From Bidens hawaiensis (lineage: Eukaryota; Streptophyta; Magnoliopsida; Asterales; Asteraceae), in contig JAIQDT010004246.1 in the NCBI GenBank assembly GCA_021521415.1, positions 186,001 through 250,000 on the forward strand: DNA of 64,000 nucleotides. The letters run 5' to 3'. The position numbers were made by a program, and so were the translations under genes. Shown in pieces: positions 1 through 12,515 of the stretch. Below the pieces are notes generated by a model, which had not been told where the DNA came from, did not search any database, and saw only the letters and a program-made list of their open reading frames with translations. The number at the start of each line of letters is the position of its first letter. The first letter of the stretch is position 1.

Positions 1-55
1 TCTATGGAAGTATATAGAGCGTCTTTCTAGGGAGAATTTATACAGAGCATCCTTC

Positions 56-103
<48 letters not shown>

Positions 104-521
104 CACGGGCAATACCCATGGTTCTTTTAATAGATATTATGTGATGTTCCTCTTATGGATATTTATACAGGGTTAAGATATGTATGTATGTAAGATATGT
201 GTATGTATTTTTATGTCGCCTGATTAACTAGAACTCACTCAACGTAGCTGACTTTTAGTATGCACGCAGGTGAATATGATTATAGAGCTAGCATGAGGTT
301 GGCACATGGCACGGATTGAGCGGCTGGAATCTGAAGATGAAAGAAATGGTGTTTTAAATATGATGTTTATTATCGTGGTTTTAAAGAAAAGATTAAATAT
401 TTTGTAATGAATGATTTAAGTTAACGTTTCCGCGAAAGTTTTAATAAACTCTGATTTGTAGAACTATGTTTATGAGTAAATCCAACGTCCAAATGTAAGG
501 CACTGGTAACGGGGCCTTACA
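1..521 (+). mobile_element. 3' portion of a Ty3-type LTR (LTR family A), left end outside window
   Basis: The stretch from about 180 to 521 matches the right ends of two complete solo LTRs in this window (34832-37815 on the + strand, 3817-6075 on the - strand). Shared landmarks are a TTAACTAGAACTCACTC block, the CTGACTTTTAGTATGCACGC block, a GCGAAAGTTTTAAT block and a terminal GGGGCCTTACA. The LTR ends in CA at 521. The following TTATG would be its target duplication, but the partner lies outside the window. A (TA)n run lies inside it at 59-102. Confidence 0.7.
59..102. repeat. (TA)n microsatellite
   Basis: About 44 bp of uninterrupted TA dinucleotide inside the LTR fragment. Confidence 0.95.
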
Positions 522-870
522 TTATGTGCACCATCTGACGATCTAAGTAATTATGGTTCGGCACGAAATTATCCAAGTACTCGCATGGAAATCATAATAC
601 GTACAACTGTGTGTCATAATATAGAATCAAAGGTAGATGGGATAACGGTATAAATGTAAAGATGATAAGGACATGGTGGATACGCCACTGGTACATCCTA
701 TATATAAGTGCCCCTAACGGATTTTCATTTGGAGCGTTGTTTCGACTATTCAAAGTTTCTTGTTATGGTGAGTATTAATTTAAATTTAAAATTTTTCTTT
801 CCTCAAAATTTAATGGTTTTGTTTTGGTATTCTTTAATTTCGGGACAAAATTCCCAAAAGTATCGGATAC
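522..870. other. Gene-free; ends in a retroelement 3'-end-like motif
   Basis: No coding potential is visible. A TATA-like CCTATATATAAG occurs near 700. The last 30 bases (TTCGGGACAAAATTCCC and following) resemble the segment between the integrase gene and the 3' LTR of chromovirus elements, as also seen at 60320-60352. The LTR-like start at 871 follows directly. Confidence 0.4.
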
Positions 871-1779
871 TGTAACAACTCGGATTTGTTTGTTAGCCGC
901 TACCCGACCCATTTCTATAATCGGGTAAAATAATCAATAAATAATCGCATTTATTGAGTTATTATTATTTTTTTATTATTATTTATTATATTTATTTTAT
1001 TTATTCACATAACTTTCAATTATATACATTTTTACCCCTAAACTTAAGATTTAACTCAATATGTATCCACCACCGTAGTTCAGGGGTCTTTGTGAAAATC
1101 TGTAATATGATTATATTATTATATTTAACCCTAAACCCAAACCCATATCCAGTTCCCGGATGCCGTATCCATTTCATAACACTTAACCCGGTTCATTTTA
1201 TGCACCAAAATACTCGTGTTATACATGGAATTGATCATAACAAATCGTTCACCTTGCCTAATGGAACTTCATTGGCGTTTTAATTAGAGAATAAGATCAA
1301 AAACGATTTTGTTAGCATTATTAAACTAACTGCCATTGCAATTTGGTATTATACCAATTAGAGATCATAATAACACAATTAAACTCGTTTGCATCTCCAC
1401 TGTGATCTCAAGAATCAAAGCCTCATAGTTAATTACATCGTAACAACCTGCCTCAATCACACCCAGTCCACGTCTATGTCGTTCGTAGTTTAATCAGTTT
1501 TGCAATCAATTAAACATCGTTTAAGGTAATCCATGTGTGTTTCCTGTTCGTCTTTAAGCAATCTACAATAACCCCAAGATCAATAGGCAAGTCATGTGGA
1601 CGGCAGGGGGTGCAGGTTCAAGTCTCCCCAGTCTGTTTTTTTTGGAAGTTTTATTCTATTATTATTTTAATTATATTTAATTAATAGAACACATTATAAT
1701 TGATATAAAAGGTTAATTAATTTATATTTTATCGTAACTGGCTTGTGTAGATTGTCGTTTTCCGCACTTCTTGTTTAAA

Positions 1780-1783
<4 letters not shown>
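871..1783 (+). mobile_element. Probable 5' part of a degenerate Ty3 LTR
   Basis: Begins TGTAACAACTCGG directly after a chromovirus-type 3' motif, in the same arrangement as the intact LTR start at 60353. No matching CA end with a target duplication was found. The TGTGACA end at 7275 is a possible partner, but the flanks (GATAC left, TCATC right) do not match. Confidence 0.35.

Positions 1784-1814
<31 letters not shown>
1784..1814. repeat. (TA)n microsatellite next to a Helitron end
   Basis: About 30 bp of TA repeat directly abutting the CTAG terminus at 1815. Confidence 0.9.
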
Positions 1815-1815
<1 letters not shown>

Positions 1816-1841
1816 TAGTTTGAGGCCCGTGTATTACATGG
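1815..1841 (-). mobile_element. Helitron 3' terminus (minus orientation)
   Basis: Read on the minus strand, a short hairpin (CCGTGTA pairing with TACATGG through one G-T wobble) is followed by CTAG and then host T. This is the classic 3' signature of plant Helitrons. The 5' end to the right was not located. Confidence 0.5.
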
Positions 1842-3811
1842 TTAATTGATGAAAATTTTAAACTTTAACCATTAAGTGAAATACAGTTAACAAACTGATC
1901 ATATATTGTTAAAAAAATTACAATTTATGTTAAATTACAAAAATTACATAACTAAGATTACACATATATGTTACAAATTAGTAAAACTTCCTTTTACACT
2001 ACATTTGTGATTATATTAGTAGGTATACAATGTTTATCAAAAATCAAAATATTATTACATGTCTGCTTGTAACTCTTAATAAGATAACATATATGTATGC
2101 TTATAATTCTTGATATAGCCACGTATAGTTGTCCGTGTGACAAAAAAGGTAATCCAAATGCATACCAATGCTAGATAAATGATAGTATATCCATGAAACT
2201 AATAAAAAAAATATCCATATATATAAAATATCATAGTTTTTAATCAATTAATATGATTTCATTGGAGAACATCTGCTCATGTTTATTAAAAAAACATGAT
2301 TATACCAAAAATCATATTAGTTGAACTTTGATAATATAATCATCCTTAGAATCTTTAGAATCTGAAATTGATTTATCATGATAAATTTGTTGTCATTAAT
2401 ATTTTGTGTATGACAAATTTTAATTGACTTTATATTTTACAATTAAAAATTGTATAGTCAAGAAACATAACAACCGAAATTAAAATATAATAAAATAATT
2501 TGTTTCATTTTATATGAATGTAATTGCCAGGAAAATGACAAATACATACTAAACCTTAAAACCATGTTTCATTAATAGTGATTATTCTGAGTTAGAAGAT
2601 TTAAAGTTGCATAGAGTGAAGGTGATAATTCTTATTTATAATAGTTCAAAGTAGGGCTGCACTTTTACCCGTAACCTGAAACCCAACCCAAGAAAACCCG
2701 TACCCAAACCCAGACTAACCCGACCCGAAAAACTCGAACCCAATAAAATACTAACTCGAACCTGAACCGAAGTAATTCGGGTTGGTTCTTGGGTCCGAAT
2801 TCTAGGTTTCGGTTCAATCTGAATAAACTTTTATTTTTAAAATCATATATAATTTTAGGTATTAAAGGCTAAGCCTTAGCCGTTGGTGTTATTAGGATTT
2901 AGTCTAAGTCGATTGTTCTCATTCCACATATTATGAATCGAATGCTTAATATTTATTATTTTGAATATAAACTTTAATAAACACTTTAATTGTGTACAAA
3001 CCAACATGTAACACTAACATAACCTCAAGTCGTTGTATTTGTATAAATATAAAATTAATAAGTTAATATAATATTGGAATTATGTCAATAACTGTTGAAA
3101 ACGATATTCTAGGTTTCAATATCCTAAATGATTTTTGAATACCGAAAATAATGGAATGCGATTGAAACAATTTTTTGGTTTACAATATTAAATGAGTTTA
3201 ATCAAGTAATTTATCTTATAAGGCATATTAAATTAAATATATATTTAAATGTATAAAAAAATATAAATTAAGTCATAAAATATATGTTTCTAAAGCATTT
3301 TGGTCTGAGTTATGGAAAAAAATATTGAAAACTAAATACTGATCTTATTGCTAAAACTTTTTATACTACACAAAAAAGTCGTATAAATAGATGTCAGATA
3401 GTTCATATAGTAAATTGTTATACATATAGATTATAATTATAATATTCAACTTCAACGAATTAATGCTAAATACCAAGCTATATATAATAGGTATTTTTCA
3501 TGTTTGCAATATTTATACAAAATGTTTATAGTAAATTAAGAAAATAAACATTTCCTGAGCTCAAATGCATATGATAAAATTTTAAATCCAAATTTGAAAC
3601 CAATCTTATATAAAGAGTTATGCATTGCTGCTCGAATCCCAGCTTAAAAACAATTTGTAGTTTACCATAAAAATTCAAATTCTTCGACAGTGATGCACAT
3701 TTATTTATTTTTAATTTGCAATTACATGTGACTTTCAAATTTTATTCTTAAAGGCCTGCAACTTTATTTTTGATATTTTCTCATTTCACCATTAATGTTG
3801 ATGAATGAATT
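1842..3811. other. AT-rich, no gene; hAT-like left end at 2652
   Basis: Very AT-rich, with no ORF that looks real. It probably includes the body of the Helitron ending at 1815. At 2652 a TAGGGCTGCAC motif begins a stretch of CCCGAACCC-type short repeats up to about 2815, like the starts of the complete hAT elements elsewhere here. No matching right end or 8-bp duplication was found. Confidence 0.5.
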
Positions 3812-4304
3812 AGTTATGTAAAGCCCCGTTACCGGTAGCCCTACTTTAGTGTTGGATTTACTCATAAACACAGTTCTGAATATCAGAGTTAATTAAAACT
3901 TTCGCGGAAATAATAAACTTCAACCAATATATTACATATCCATCATTCTTGTCTTTAACGAACATTCAAATCATTTAAATTTAAAACATTGTCTTTTAAA
4001 AACATCATAACATAACACTTCATTGAGATGCCAGTGTCTTCAAATCCATGCCATGTGCTTCCCCTCAAGCAAGTTGCCTCATTCTACTCACCTGCGTGCA
4101 TACTAAAAGTCAGCTACGCTGAGTGAGTTCTAGTTAATCAAACAACATACCATACATTCACATACTGACATATGCACCCGAAGGTACATACTTCATATTT
4201 ATTTACATACTTACATACATACGTACTTATTCTTTCCTTCATACTTACATACATACTTTCATTCATACATATATGTTTTAAAGAGCATTCCGCCCTATAA
4301 CCTT

Positions 4305-4435
4305 CGCCGATATTATTAGGGTCGGTTCCCTACATTCGTCGATATTATTAGGGTCGGTTCCCTACATTCGCCGATACTATTAGGGTCGGTTCCCTTCATT
4401 CGCCGACACTATTAGGGTCGGTTCCCTACATTCAT
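4305..4435. repeat. 32-bp tandem array, 4 copies
   Basis: Unit contains TATTAGGGTCGGTTCCCT; copies start near 4305, 4337, 4369 and 4401 at 32-bp spacing. It lies inside the solo LTR, where the sister LTR at 36755-37335 carries an unrelated array. Confidence 0.85.
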
Positions 4436-4892
4436 ACTACTATAACATACCTGTCATTTACATACCTTCCTTGACAATATGTGCAATCTCCGGAAAGCGT
4501 TCACGTACCATCAACATATCATACATACGTTGTTCATACATCATTTATATATTCATACATACATCATTCATACATCAAACATAACAATCATACCTTTAAC
4601 TATAATATCCGAAGATCGTTCACACACCGTCAAGCAATCATCATACATAAATCATACAAGGTATACACTTATCACGTAAGGTAAGTGTATTAACTATCAC
4701 ATCGATTATGCACACAGCCCCGAAAACATAACAAGGAAGTGGGGCTAGAAACTCACCTCAATGCGGTTGCGTTCACCGTTTAAGGTTATTCCCTTCTTGA
4801 GCTGTGCACGACTAACTGTATAATAACTATACGTATCAATAAACTATCACTACACATATCGTCTTTCTAGTTTAATTATTACCCTCAACAAA

Positions 4893-4980
4893 CGGGGGTC
4901 CGGGGGCAGCGCCCCTGGCAGCGGGTTTCTAGGGGCGGCAGCCCGTAGCGGGGTCCAAGGGGCAGAGCCCCTGGCTGGGG
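4893..4980 (-). repeat. GC-rich triple-hairpin block conserved in LTR family A
   Basis: An island of very high GC in AT-rich DNA. It holds three short hairpins: GGGGC-AGC-GCCCC (4903-4915), GGGC-GGCA-GCCC (4933-4944) and GGGGC-AGA-GCCCC (4959-4971). The reverse complement recurs at 36076-36164 with the same hairpins, although flanking LTR sequence has diverged. Confidence 0.8.
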
Positions 4981-5154
4981 TTAAGCTGCCAGGTCAGCTT
5001 GTAAAATTTTTTTCTCATTAACTGTCTTAACACATATTCAATTAGGATTTTAATTTGTTATTTAATTTGCTTACTTAAAAAAATTTGAGGGCTTCTTTGT
5101 AATTAAATCATTATTTTCTAAGTCCAGGGACTGTTATTGTCATTCCATTAAACT

Positions 5155-5455
5155 TCTAATTCGTTACTGGTTCATAACGAATTGGCTTATCTTAGCGAAC
5201 TGGTTCCTATAACGAATTGAACCCTTTAACGAACTGGACTCCTTAACGAATCAGTCCATATAGAGAACCGGTCCAAGTAGCGAATTGGACCTTTAAATTC
5301 GTTATTTCTTTTAACGAACTAACTATCACCAATCAAGGGTAATTCGTTACCCTTTCCCTTAACGAATCAGGCACGAACTAGAGCTAGTTCGTTATGCCCC
5401 CTTTTACAAATCAACTAACGAATCACCTTTTAATTCGTTAGGTTTCCATAGCGAA
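5155..5455. repeat. Irregular AACGAA/TTCGTT repeat region in LTR
   Basis: More than a dozen AACGAA or TTCGTT motifs at roughly 20-30-bp intervals in both orientations. It occupies the position that the regular 33-bp array takes in the sister LTR (35512-35996). Confidence 0.6.
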
Positions 5456-6080
5456 CTAGGGTTAGGTCAGGGAATGTCGGAACATTCCCTGACATTCTTA
5501 CCTCGTATTCCCCTTTTCCGGCGCCGCCTTTCAGGCACCGTCGCCAGAAAACCGCAGATTTGCCGGAAAAAACGAGTTTTAACTTGTTTTTCACCGTTTT
5601 TCGTCCCGTTCGATCCAGATCTGAGCTAGGGTGATCCCTAAGCTCATCTTAGGTTCGGTTTATACCCGATTCCATCCGGATCTCGTGACTTAAACGGTTT
5701 AACGGTGTCGGCTCGTCGTTTCGTGACCATAACTAACTGATTTAAGCTCATAAAACAAAATACTATCATACCTTGGGTCGGGATCGGTTTCCTTGGTGAT
5801 TTCGGCTAGATAGAGAGAGCTTAAGTGTTTGTTTTTGGGAGGTGTAAGGGATATGTGTAAATGAGGGATTAAATGGTGATTATGGTTTATATATTTAGGG
5901 ATCATGGGCTTAAGCCCATGGTCTTTCCTTCTTTCTTTCATACCCAAGTCCATAACCCATATCCATTTAACCCAACACTAGCTCAACTCATTTTATAGTT
6001 ATCTAAACCGATAACGACCCACTATAAAATAGACGAAATTTATTTTATTATTATAACCAAAAGTAGGATGTTACAAGTTA

Positions 6081-6499
6081 GTACTTACATTTAATAAAAA
6101 TAAACTTTTATTCATATATTGAAATGACTTAAAAGATAAAGACCATATATAGAAATTGGTTGGAACAAAAAGAGTGAGGAAGGCTATAAGATTGACAAGT
6201 GACAAAAATGGTAGTCTTTTGTTAGAATATATATATATATATATGTGTGTGGGTGTGTGTAGATATGCTATAAATTAATAAAGTTTTTTTAACAAATATA
6301 GTTATAATAAATATGTTAGATAAGTCTTTAATTTAAAATAAATATTTAAAACAAATATTATTATATAACATATTAAAATATAATTATTGGTCTAAGTATT
6401 TTATAAATAAGTATAGTTTGTATAATATTTATATTATATAATCAAATAAAAGTAATCTTTATAAATAATAATAACATAAATAATTTATTATTTTCACAA
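6081..6499. other. AT-rich, no gene
   Basis: Long runs of A and T with a short (TA)n and (TG)n near 6226-6258. No coding or structural signal is seen. Confidence 0.6.
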
Positions 6500-7275
6500 A
6501 TACACCCGAACATCATCAAATCCCGAATCTTTATAGGACCCATCTTATTCCGGGTTTTCACGATACCATATCTCTTATACTTATCAAATCATTCATCATT
6601 TGCTTATTTGATAAGGTGAGTAACTCATTCCCCTATTTTTACTCATTTTCAATTGTTTTGGAGACATATGCGTATCTTACAGTATTTACATATTATTTAG
6701 TATTCTCATTAGCAAACTATTAATCCTTGTGTGCATATCAATTATTTGTCTAACTTGCTATATGTTTAATTGGTTATTTGAACGCATTTGGATTCGGAGA
6801 GGTCCATCAAAATCACATTAATAGTATGATCATACAACCGTCGTATCGCAAGGAAATGGTTTTACCGACACTCATCATTTGCTCATTGGCTTAATCGTTT
6901 ATCTCACAAAGGACGGTTTTGCTCTTTTATATTATATTTAACTGGCTGATTTTTTACTCACTCAATCTTGTGTTGACAAATCTACTTTATTTTATACGCA
7001 TATGCAGGTTTTTGTTTAAATTTATTGCAAGTTGGTGAATAATTTAGGGATGCTTTTAAGCTAGAAGAAACTTATCAAGACTAAATTTATCGTTGAATTT
7101 GAATTTATATTGTTGCTTTTATTTCAAGATTATGTACTTTGTTTATTTGAATTGTTTGGATATTTAATTTAAATTAATAGATATTGTCACTTTTTAATAC
7201 TGCATGATAGTACCTCGAGAGCTGTGAATAATCAATTCGCGCCTCGGCATTTCCGCCTTAGGTTGTGGTGTGACA
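6500..7275 (+). mobile_element. Right part of a Ty3 LTR ending GGTGTGACA
   Basis: The last 75 bases (CTCGGCATTTCCGCCTTAGG ... GGTGTGACA) share the end pattern of the LTRs finishing at 12510 and 62174 and of the minus-strand LTR starting at 8661. The left boundary is not defined, so 6500 is approximate. Confidence 0.45.
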
Positions 7276-8655
7276 TCATCAAAACAAGTGAAAACAAAAA
7301 CCAAATAGTTTAAGGTTTAGAGGAAGCATAAAAGTAAACTGTTTAAACTAATAAACCATATACTTAAACATGCACAAGCCATAAGATGTAAAACAAGTTG
7401 AAATAAAAGTTCATACGATAAGTGTGACTCCAAACTTATGCAATGCAACTCGCTCCTTAGCACATGTAGCAACTTGGGCAACTATAGATACTTAAGGGTC
7501 AACAAGGGGTTGGTGAGTTCATAAATTATAGCAAGAAGAATTAAATGTAGTATTTGTAGTATAAGTAGATTTAGCAATTTACAAATATAGCAGGGTAGCT
7601 AACCCATTTACAAGCTACTAGAAGTTTGAACCGAAGCTGACTGTATATAGGCCTTCTTACCATGTCTATCACAAATACTAGCGCATGCATATTAAGATAA
7701 TTTACACCGATCCGACCTCCAGTCATGTTTTAGCAAGTGGGGTTTGTCAAACCCAGTAGTACTACTTAAATTTCCTACGATCCTATCCTAACTGTTCAAG
7801 GTATGTAAGGACTTTATGTGATATAGAAGGAATCTAGTATGTAAGTATGTCCGTGTTTTCTCCCCGAAAACAAGTATAGAAAAATGTTTTGTGTTTTCTA
7901 TCTAGAAAAAAATATTATGAAAACTGTTTTGTGTTTCTCTCCAGAAAACAAGTAATGAAAATGTAAAAACTCACATGATGACGCGTGTAATAGACTTTTC
8001 TCAAACCAAATGAATGCACTTGACTCATTAACTATTACGTAGTATAAGTGTTTAGTTATGAGAGTGTGTTCAACGACACATGACTCTAAGACCCACGTAT
8101 GGACTTACAAACAAACACAAACTTGACCCCAAGACTCTCTGGTGATAATAATGAATGTCAATTGTACCAAAGATTCCTAATATGTATCCACGTGTCATAC
8201 TATGACCAAACATTCATCATACAACCTAACTTATGATCATTTAGTTCATGAGACAAATTCTCGCATGTACAAACGGATTTTATTCAATAAAAAAACCTAA
8301 GAAATAAATTCTAAAAACTTTTAAAAAGTATCAAATATGAATTAAGTTTCTCACAATTTTGGTTTTATTTTTATCATGTATACAAAAGTCACAAAAATTT
8401 AATATTGGTAGATAGGTAAAAACTGTTCATCAGATTACGCAACAAAAAGTAGTTTCATGGTTCTTTCTTCTCATTTATCCAATTACGCAAGGCCAATTGG
8501 GTTCTCTTCTAGACTTGTGATACTAAGTTTCAGAAGTGAAACCAACCCATTTAGATTTGTCAGTTTCAAGTTATGATTCTGGGAAAATAAGTTAGAAAAC
8601 ATATTCCCGAATCAGATTTGACAACCTATTTTGTAAAATCAGAAAACAAATGATA
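7276..8655. other. No gene; small local repeats
   Basis: No believable ORF. Around 7855-7960 a segment of about 40 bp (GTTTTGTGTTTTCTATC and AGAAAACAAGTA motifs) is imperfectly repeated two to three times. Confidence 0.5.
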
Positions 8656-8660
8656 CCCTC

Positions 8661-10285
8661 TGTCACACCCCACCCAGGATGGGGCACCTACAGTGACCAG
8701 TCGGCACAGACTTACAGCGGAAACGTAATCTTATAAAAAAAACTACTAAAATATTTGTTACATACTCCAAAATGTGACGGTTATAATAAAACGTCTAAAC
8801 TATTCCAACATTTAGCAGCTAACTACATGCCCTTATTTATCAACCTGAAAAACATGCTCGGGTAAAAATACGTCAGCACACAGCTGGTGAGTCACATAAA
8901 CCGACATATTTAATAAACTGATACTAAAACAATTTTATTGATCAAGTATGAGCTCATTGCATGTGATGCCATAATTATAACCCGCCCGCTTCACGTTAAA
9001 GCCAGGTCAGCATTATATATTCACACATACAGAATTTACGTACGTCTACTGCTGTATTAAGTGCATGTCCCCTCGGGAAAATATAATGATCATTATAATA
9101 TATATAACACCTTGGGTGCCACACCATATGTGTCATGCAAATACAAGATCATCACAGTCCAAACAGTTTTATGAGCATGTATCAGAGTTTTGAAAATAGT
9201 TTAAGTAACTCACCTGAACAGGCTTTCTTCAACTACTCTGGCTTATCCCACTTTAACTGAAATCTATAATTTAATAAACTAGGTTACTTATTTATATTTT
9301 TGAAGTAGTATTCTAATAGTCGTAGGCCCTTCACATAACAGCTGTCATTATTGTGCACAATCATTCAAGTCCAGACATATTATGGTTCAACAACCATACC
9401 CAGTCATCTACATTTTATCTTAACCATTATTGACCAAAGTGGTCATACCAGCCAATAATCTAGTTGTGCACGTACTAGACTAGTTATGTTAAGTCCATAC
9501 AACTTACTCTAACGGAGCGTTAAAATCAAGTTATAATATTAATACACTATTAAAACATTAAAGAGGTTAAATTATATCCTTATAGATTGTACCTGGTTCC
9601 TAACTTATTTCTACTAATATGATGTTTTAATATTATTACATAAGAAAAGTTAATTATTTTATCTATCAAAATATGTAGAAATAAGCATACCTTATTGGTT
9701 TCGATTTCTAGCGCGAGAAGGTTGAAGTTGTATATGACTCTTAAATGAGTACAATACATATAGATCATTCTTTTGCCGACCTATTCTTTGGTTACTTAAA
9801 TATAAACTAAATAAAATAAAACCTCCTTATCCAAAAGAAGACGTGTAGCCTACTCGTAAATTAGTAAAAATATCTTAATTCAAAAAGGACGTGGAAATAT
9901 GGAGAGCAAGTTCAACTTTTAATATTTTAAAATTTTTGTATCATCACGCTACTATTATTATCTTAGTTATTATTAGTATATAATAATAATATTATTATTA
10001 TAATTAATTTAGCTCAAATATCGTTTTACTTTTATAACTTTCAAAATATGACTTTTAATAAAATTACAAATATGTCGTTGAAACGTACTCATTTTTCTCT
10101 ACGTTTCAACCTAAGTTTCATTATAAACGGAACAAGGTCAAATATAATAATTTTTATACGATGTCTAATAATACTTTGCTTGGTCTCAATATCTCATACC
10201 TCATGTAATCATTTTATTCATTTATCAATATTTAAAACATACGCTTTATATATTTTATTTTCTGACCATAAAACGAGATGTTACA
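8661..10285 (-). mobile_element. Solo LTR, TSD CCCTC
   Basis: The + strand begins TGTCACACCCCACCC and ends CGAGATGTTACA, so on the minus strand it is TGTAACATCTCG ... GGGGTGTGACA. A perfect 5-bp duplication CCCTC flanks it (8656-8660 and 10286-10290). It is 1625 bp long with no internal region, so it is a solo LTR. The end motif groups it with the Tekay-like LTR at 60353-62174, but the interior is not clearly the same family. Confidence 0.9.
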
Positions 10286-10499
10286 CCCTCATCCAAAAAT
10301 TACAAACTATAAATTTTGGAAAACTAGAGTCAACGAACTATAGCCTAAAATCAAGAATCGATAAAAAAAATTATCGTTTATCATCAATTTACAGTCAAAA
10401 CCATAAACGAGTACGAATCGGTTACAATTCCGATTTCAATCAAACCCTAACAAAATCATATGTACCGCAACTATAACAATCTAAATCATAAACAAACAC
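10286..10499. other. Short host spacer between two solo LTRs
   Basis: 214 bp without coding signal between the solo LTRs at 8661 and 10505, which lie in opposite orientations. Confidence 0.5.
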
Positions 10500-10504
10500 C
10501 CACA

Positions 10505-12510
10505 TGTAACATTCGTTACTTTTCAAATCTGAAACCCGACCCATTTTAAATTTTCGTTTTTGTTTCTATTTAAATTTATATATTTTTATAATATTATTAA
10601 TTAATCTTAATTTTCGTTAATGTATTTTATGTGATCATTTCTATGCAATTATACATATCACCACACTTGTAGTATTACATACTCATTTAAAACATTCATA
10701 ATCAAGCTCAAATATTTATGTACATGTCCCATGCAATTTACTAGAATTATTATTTAACTACAACTACTACTTTTATTATTAATAATTATTATTATTAATT
10801 TTATTTTTATCGTCATCTTTTCATATGTTACTTAACTAATAATGAATGTTTTAATTCAATAAAATTTAACCTTTTGAATACCCTATTAAACAATTTTTAA
10901 TTTATGTTTTAATTATATTAAATATGATTAATTTTCATAATTTCCTTAAGACATAACAACTCTATATTTTCAATATAAAAGAAGGACAAATCCTCCATTA
11001 TTTTCACACCTGAATCCATTTTTTTCTTAAGTTTAAGAGCACTAACAACTAAGTTGTTACCATTTCAAGCATTTTATAGCTTTCGTTTTGATTTTATCTT
11101 GAATGTTCATACTTGTTCGTAAGTTGTTCTTCATGATCATGTTACTTTTATCATAAAACTTTTATATCTTGGTTTTAAGAATCATTATGATCATGGATAT
11201 CCAAGATAAACACTTTGATTGTTCTAAATCTTGGATCAAACCTAGTTATTTTGCAAGAACAAACATGAATATATATTTATCTAAATCTTATGATTCGTTG
11301 ATCATCATAACTTATAAACTTTCTTTTAATTAAGATTATTTATAAAAATTTCTTTTATTTATAATATTTTACAATAGATATAACATACTTCATATCTTTG
11401 AATTAATAATTAAGTAAATTAATTATTGTTTATTTTATTTCAACATAACTACTATTTATAATTTTCTTTAAGAGAATTCATGCGAAACATTTAAGTTAAT
11501 TAATTAATTAATTATGATATTTAGAAACAAATGTCTAATCATAAATTGTTATTAATATTATTATTTAATCTTATATTAATAAGTTATAATTATTTGTCTA
11601 CAAATCATTCTTCAACTAATAAACATCAAATGATTTATATAAACTTTATTCATTTTTGTTAAACTCCTTAAAAATCCCCAAGTCCCCATCTACTATAAGT
11701 TAATTAACTTTATATTTCCGGTAGCTAGTCCTTGATTTTTGTATCTTCGTTATTATTTATAGTTTCGTGAGATTCAATTGTTTCGTTTGTTAACTCACTT
11801 TCGGTTATTATTTCAAGTTGTCTCCAATATTAAATGTGAGTTTTTCACACCCCTTTTTTACCTTTTTTAACTATTTTGGGGGTAGCATATATATCCTATC
11901 AAAATTCATTTTATTTTATTTATTATTTACAAACTACAATTCGCATCATGGACTTGTATGTTTACTTGTTACTTGCTCAATTATTACGTGCATGGATTTC
12001 TTCGATAAGTATGATCATACGCCCCTCTTTGCACCCATGGACCATTTGTTTCTGGTGGAAAAGGGAATCCGATCTAAGTACGTTGGTGCACAATCCCAAC
12101 TGGAAAAGACCTTCATTTATTATTTACACTCATGGACCATTGTTTTTAGTGTAAAGAACCCTTATGTGATTTTCACAAGTTTTCATGGAATTTTATGGTT
12201 TTTATATATTATTTTTCAACTGTGTGAACTCACCAACTATTCAGTTAGTTGACTTTATTTTATATATATGTTACAGGTACTTTCGTTAGAGGATGAATTA
12301 GCGAAGATACTAAAAGTTAGATTATTTAAATAATAAACAAGAAAACATTTGTTTTGTTCCTCCTTTTTTGTGTTTGTTCATTTGAAATAACTTGTGTACT
12401 TGATGGTTTGGAATGAATTAATGATAATATTGTCACTTAATAGTGTCACATGTGTTTTGAGCAATCTGTACGTCACACTCAGACGTTTCCGCTTTAGCCG
12501 GGGTGTTACA
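10505..12510 (+). mobile_element. Solo LTR, TSD CCACA
   Basis: Starts TGTAACATTCGTTAC and ends GCCGGGGTGTTACA. Perfect 5-bp duplication CCACA at 10500-10504 and 12511-12515. It is 2006 bp, extremely AT-rich, with no internal coding region. The ORFs inside (for example 11818-12252) have no recognisable domains and are taken as chance. Confidence 0.9.
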
Positions 12511-12515
12511 CCACA

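Larger units (their letters stand above)
3817..6075 (-). mobile_element. Solo LTR, family A, TSD AGTTA
   Basis: Read on the minus strand this 2259-bp unit starts TGTAACATCC and ends GGGGCTTTACA. It is flanked by a perfect 5-bp duplication AGTTA (3812-3816 and 6076-6080), with no internal retroviral region, so it is a solo LTR left by LTR-LTR recombination. It is homologous to the 34832-37815 copy at both ends, at a TATA-containing segment (CCTAAATATATAAACC on the minus strand near 5885-5902) and at a GC-rich hairpin block. The parts between differ: this copy has its own 32-bp array and its own AACGAA-rich array. Confidence 0.9.

Noticed and set aside
1120..1150. CCCTAAACCC-like telomere motif (also near 35036)
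   Set aside because: Only one or two imperfect units, not an interstitial telomere array.
10048..10476. 142-codon plus-strand ORF
   Set aside because: It runs across the boundary of a solo LTR (10285) and its duplication, and has no recognisable domain.
11818..12252. 144-codon plus-strand ORF
   Set aside because: Lies wholly inside a solo LTR; composition is random AT-rich.
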